From Desulfobacterales bacterium (GTDB lineage Bacteria; Desulfobacterota; Desulfobacteria; Desulfobacterales; JAUCGF01), in NCBI GenBank assembly GCA_029940345.1, contig JAOZRC010000371.1, forward strand, positions 1 through 5,851: a DNA stretch of 5,851 nt, read 5' to 3'. Position numbers and translations under genes: made by a program. The first letter of the stretch is position 1. Every line of letters starts with the position of its first letter. The notes beneath the pieces are model-generated. The model was not told the DNA's origin and did no database searches. It saw nothing but the letters and a program-made list of their open reading frames with translations. Of this stretch, positions 5,238-5,851 are shown in pieces.

Positions 5238-5851
5238 CTATTCGGTTTTAAAATCAGGCAACGGCCGCAAACCTGTTACCCGTATTAATTCGCCCAGATC
5301 GTGTCGATCAGACCAGTAAATATGGTGTTCGCGCAACAAGGATTCGGCCTTCGGTGTAACGCCGTTGTGCGCGAAAAGCCACAGATGCAACGTCAGGGGA
5401 CGCTCGGTCTCAAAATATTCGCGGCCCTCGAAATCTTTTAATTTCTCCGCCAATTCAAGCATAAATTTGACAACATCGACGCCAACCTTCCGGGTTTCCC
5501 ACCATTTGCTTTCGCAGAGCCAGATTTCTCGACCGTCAGAGGCATATACATCTATTTCGTTTTCCGCCGAAGCGTCTAATCGCATCCTGTGGCGCATGTC
5601 CCAAAATCTGTCCGGCAGTTTTATATCGCAGTCTGTGTGAAAATAGCGCGCCGGAAAGGTTTTGCGCTGTCTGTTCCACAGGATTTGTGCGAGATACACT
5701 TCGGCGAGGTATCCTTTTTGATCGTTTATCCTGCGTTTCAGGGTATCATATTGTTTAACGGTATCCGTAACAACTTTGGTATGGCGGCAGCCTTCGACCT
5801 CGAATTTACCCCATGCTTTCAGAAAATCAAGCAAAATCGGATCATCGGTTT
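5238..5851 (-). CDS. C-terminal part of a PD-(D/E)xK nuclease-like protein (5' end beyond window)
   Basis: The frame is open from the window edge at 5851 to a TAG at 5238-5240, about 204 residues. The only nearby start, TTG at 5834, lies inside unbroken frame (preceded by residues TDDPI) and has no supporting ribosome site, so this is probably the tail of a larger protein. Counting from that TTG, a helix with KGYLAE45VYLAQIL precedes EID95VYASDGREIWLCE108-S-K110, which fits the E...D...E-x-K core of restriction-endonuclease-like folds. The region EKLKDFEGREYFETERPL and the following LHLWLFAH look like the rest of an alpha/beta core. Such domains occur at the C-terminus of some NTPases and in restriction or DNA-repair proteins. 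The missing N-terminus prevents a closer call, and catalytic activity is unproven. It is convergent with the Fe-S/DUF3786 gene. Confidence 0.6.
   Translation of the reverse strand, partial: TDDPILLDFLKAWGKFEVEGCRHTKVVTDTVKQYDTLKRRINDQKGYLAEVYLAQILWNRQRKTFPARYFHTDCDIKLPDRFWDMRHRMRLDASAENEIDVYASDGREIWLCESKWWETRKVGVDVVKFMLELAEKLKDFEGREYFETERPLTLHLWLFAHNGVTPKAESLLREHHIYWSDRHDLGELIRVTGLRPLPDFKTE

Noticed and set aside
1..5851. CRISPR array, tRNA, rRNA or riboswitch
   Set aside because: There are no regularly spaced short direct repeats, no tRNA cloverleaf or CCA-ended gene, and no recognisable aptamer core on either strand by eye.

Overview
The window looks like chromosomal sequence from an anaerobic bacterium, most likely a sulfate-reducing or related Desulfobacterota (formerly Deltaproteobacteria). 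The pointers are a DUF3786-type protein with a corrinoid/iron-sulfur-protein-like 4Fe-4S motif, a cytoplasmic REC-histidine kinase hybrid, an FmdB-type zinc ribbon protein, and intergenic regions filled with palindromic repeats. This placement is an inference; there is no rRNA or other phylogenetic marker here.

Layout. Positions 1-259 hold no gene but contain the right end of repeat family A (1-56) and a complete palindromic element of family B (108-243). A minus-strand operon-like block follows, read from 2410 down to 260: a REC-HisKA-HATPase kinase (1337-2410), an FmdB-type zinc ribbon protein (814-1311) and a macrodomain ADP-ribose hydrolase (260-799), with gaps of 25 and 14 bp. The 394-bp divergent gap 2411-2804 carries a candidate promoter for the kinase operon and a 168-bp hairpin (family C, 2608-2775) that ends 29 bp before the ndk start. 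On the plus strand come ndk (GTG start at 2805) and a TrmJ-like RNA methyltransferase, overlapping by one base. A 181-bp gap holds stem-loops and a diverged family B element, followed by the Fe-S/DUF3786 gene (4203-5027). A complete copy of family A (5028-5187) starts right after its stop codon. Last is the C-terminal part of a minus-strand protein with a PD-(D/E)xK nuclease-like motif (5238-5851), which runs off the window.

How the genes fit together. The minus-strand block could link phosphorelay signalling to removal of ADP-ribose or O-acetyl-ADP-ribose modifications, but no ADP-ribosyltransferase or DNA-binding response regulator is visible, so this link rests on adjacency alone. ndk and trmJ are housekeeping genes (NTP pools, tRNA 2'-O-methylation) and are probably translationally coupled. 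The DUF3786 gene probably has its own promoter.

I do not see a clearly new defence or metabolic system. The most unusual aspect is that every gap longer than about 150 bp is occupied by a long palindromic repeat, from three unrelated-looking families. One of them is open in frame with the 5' end of ndk.
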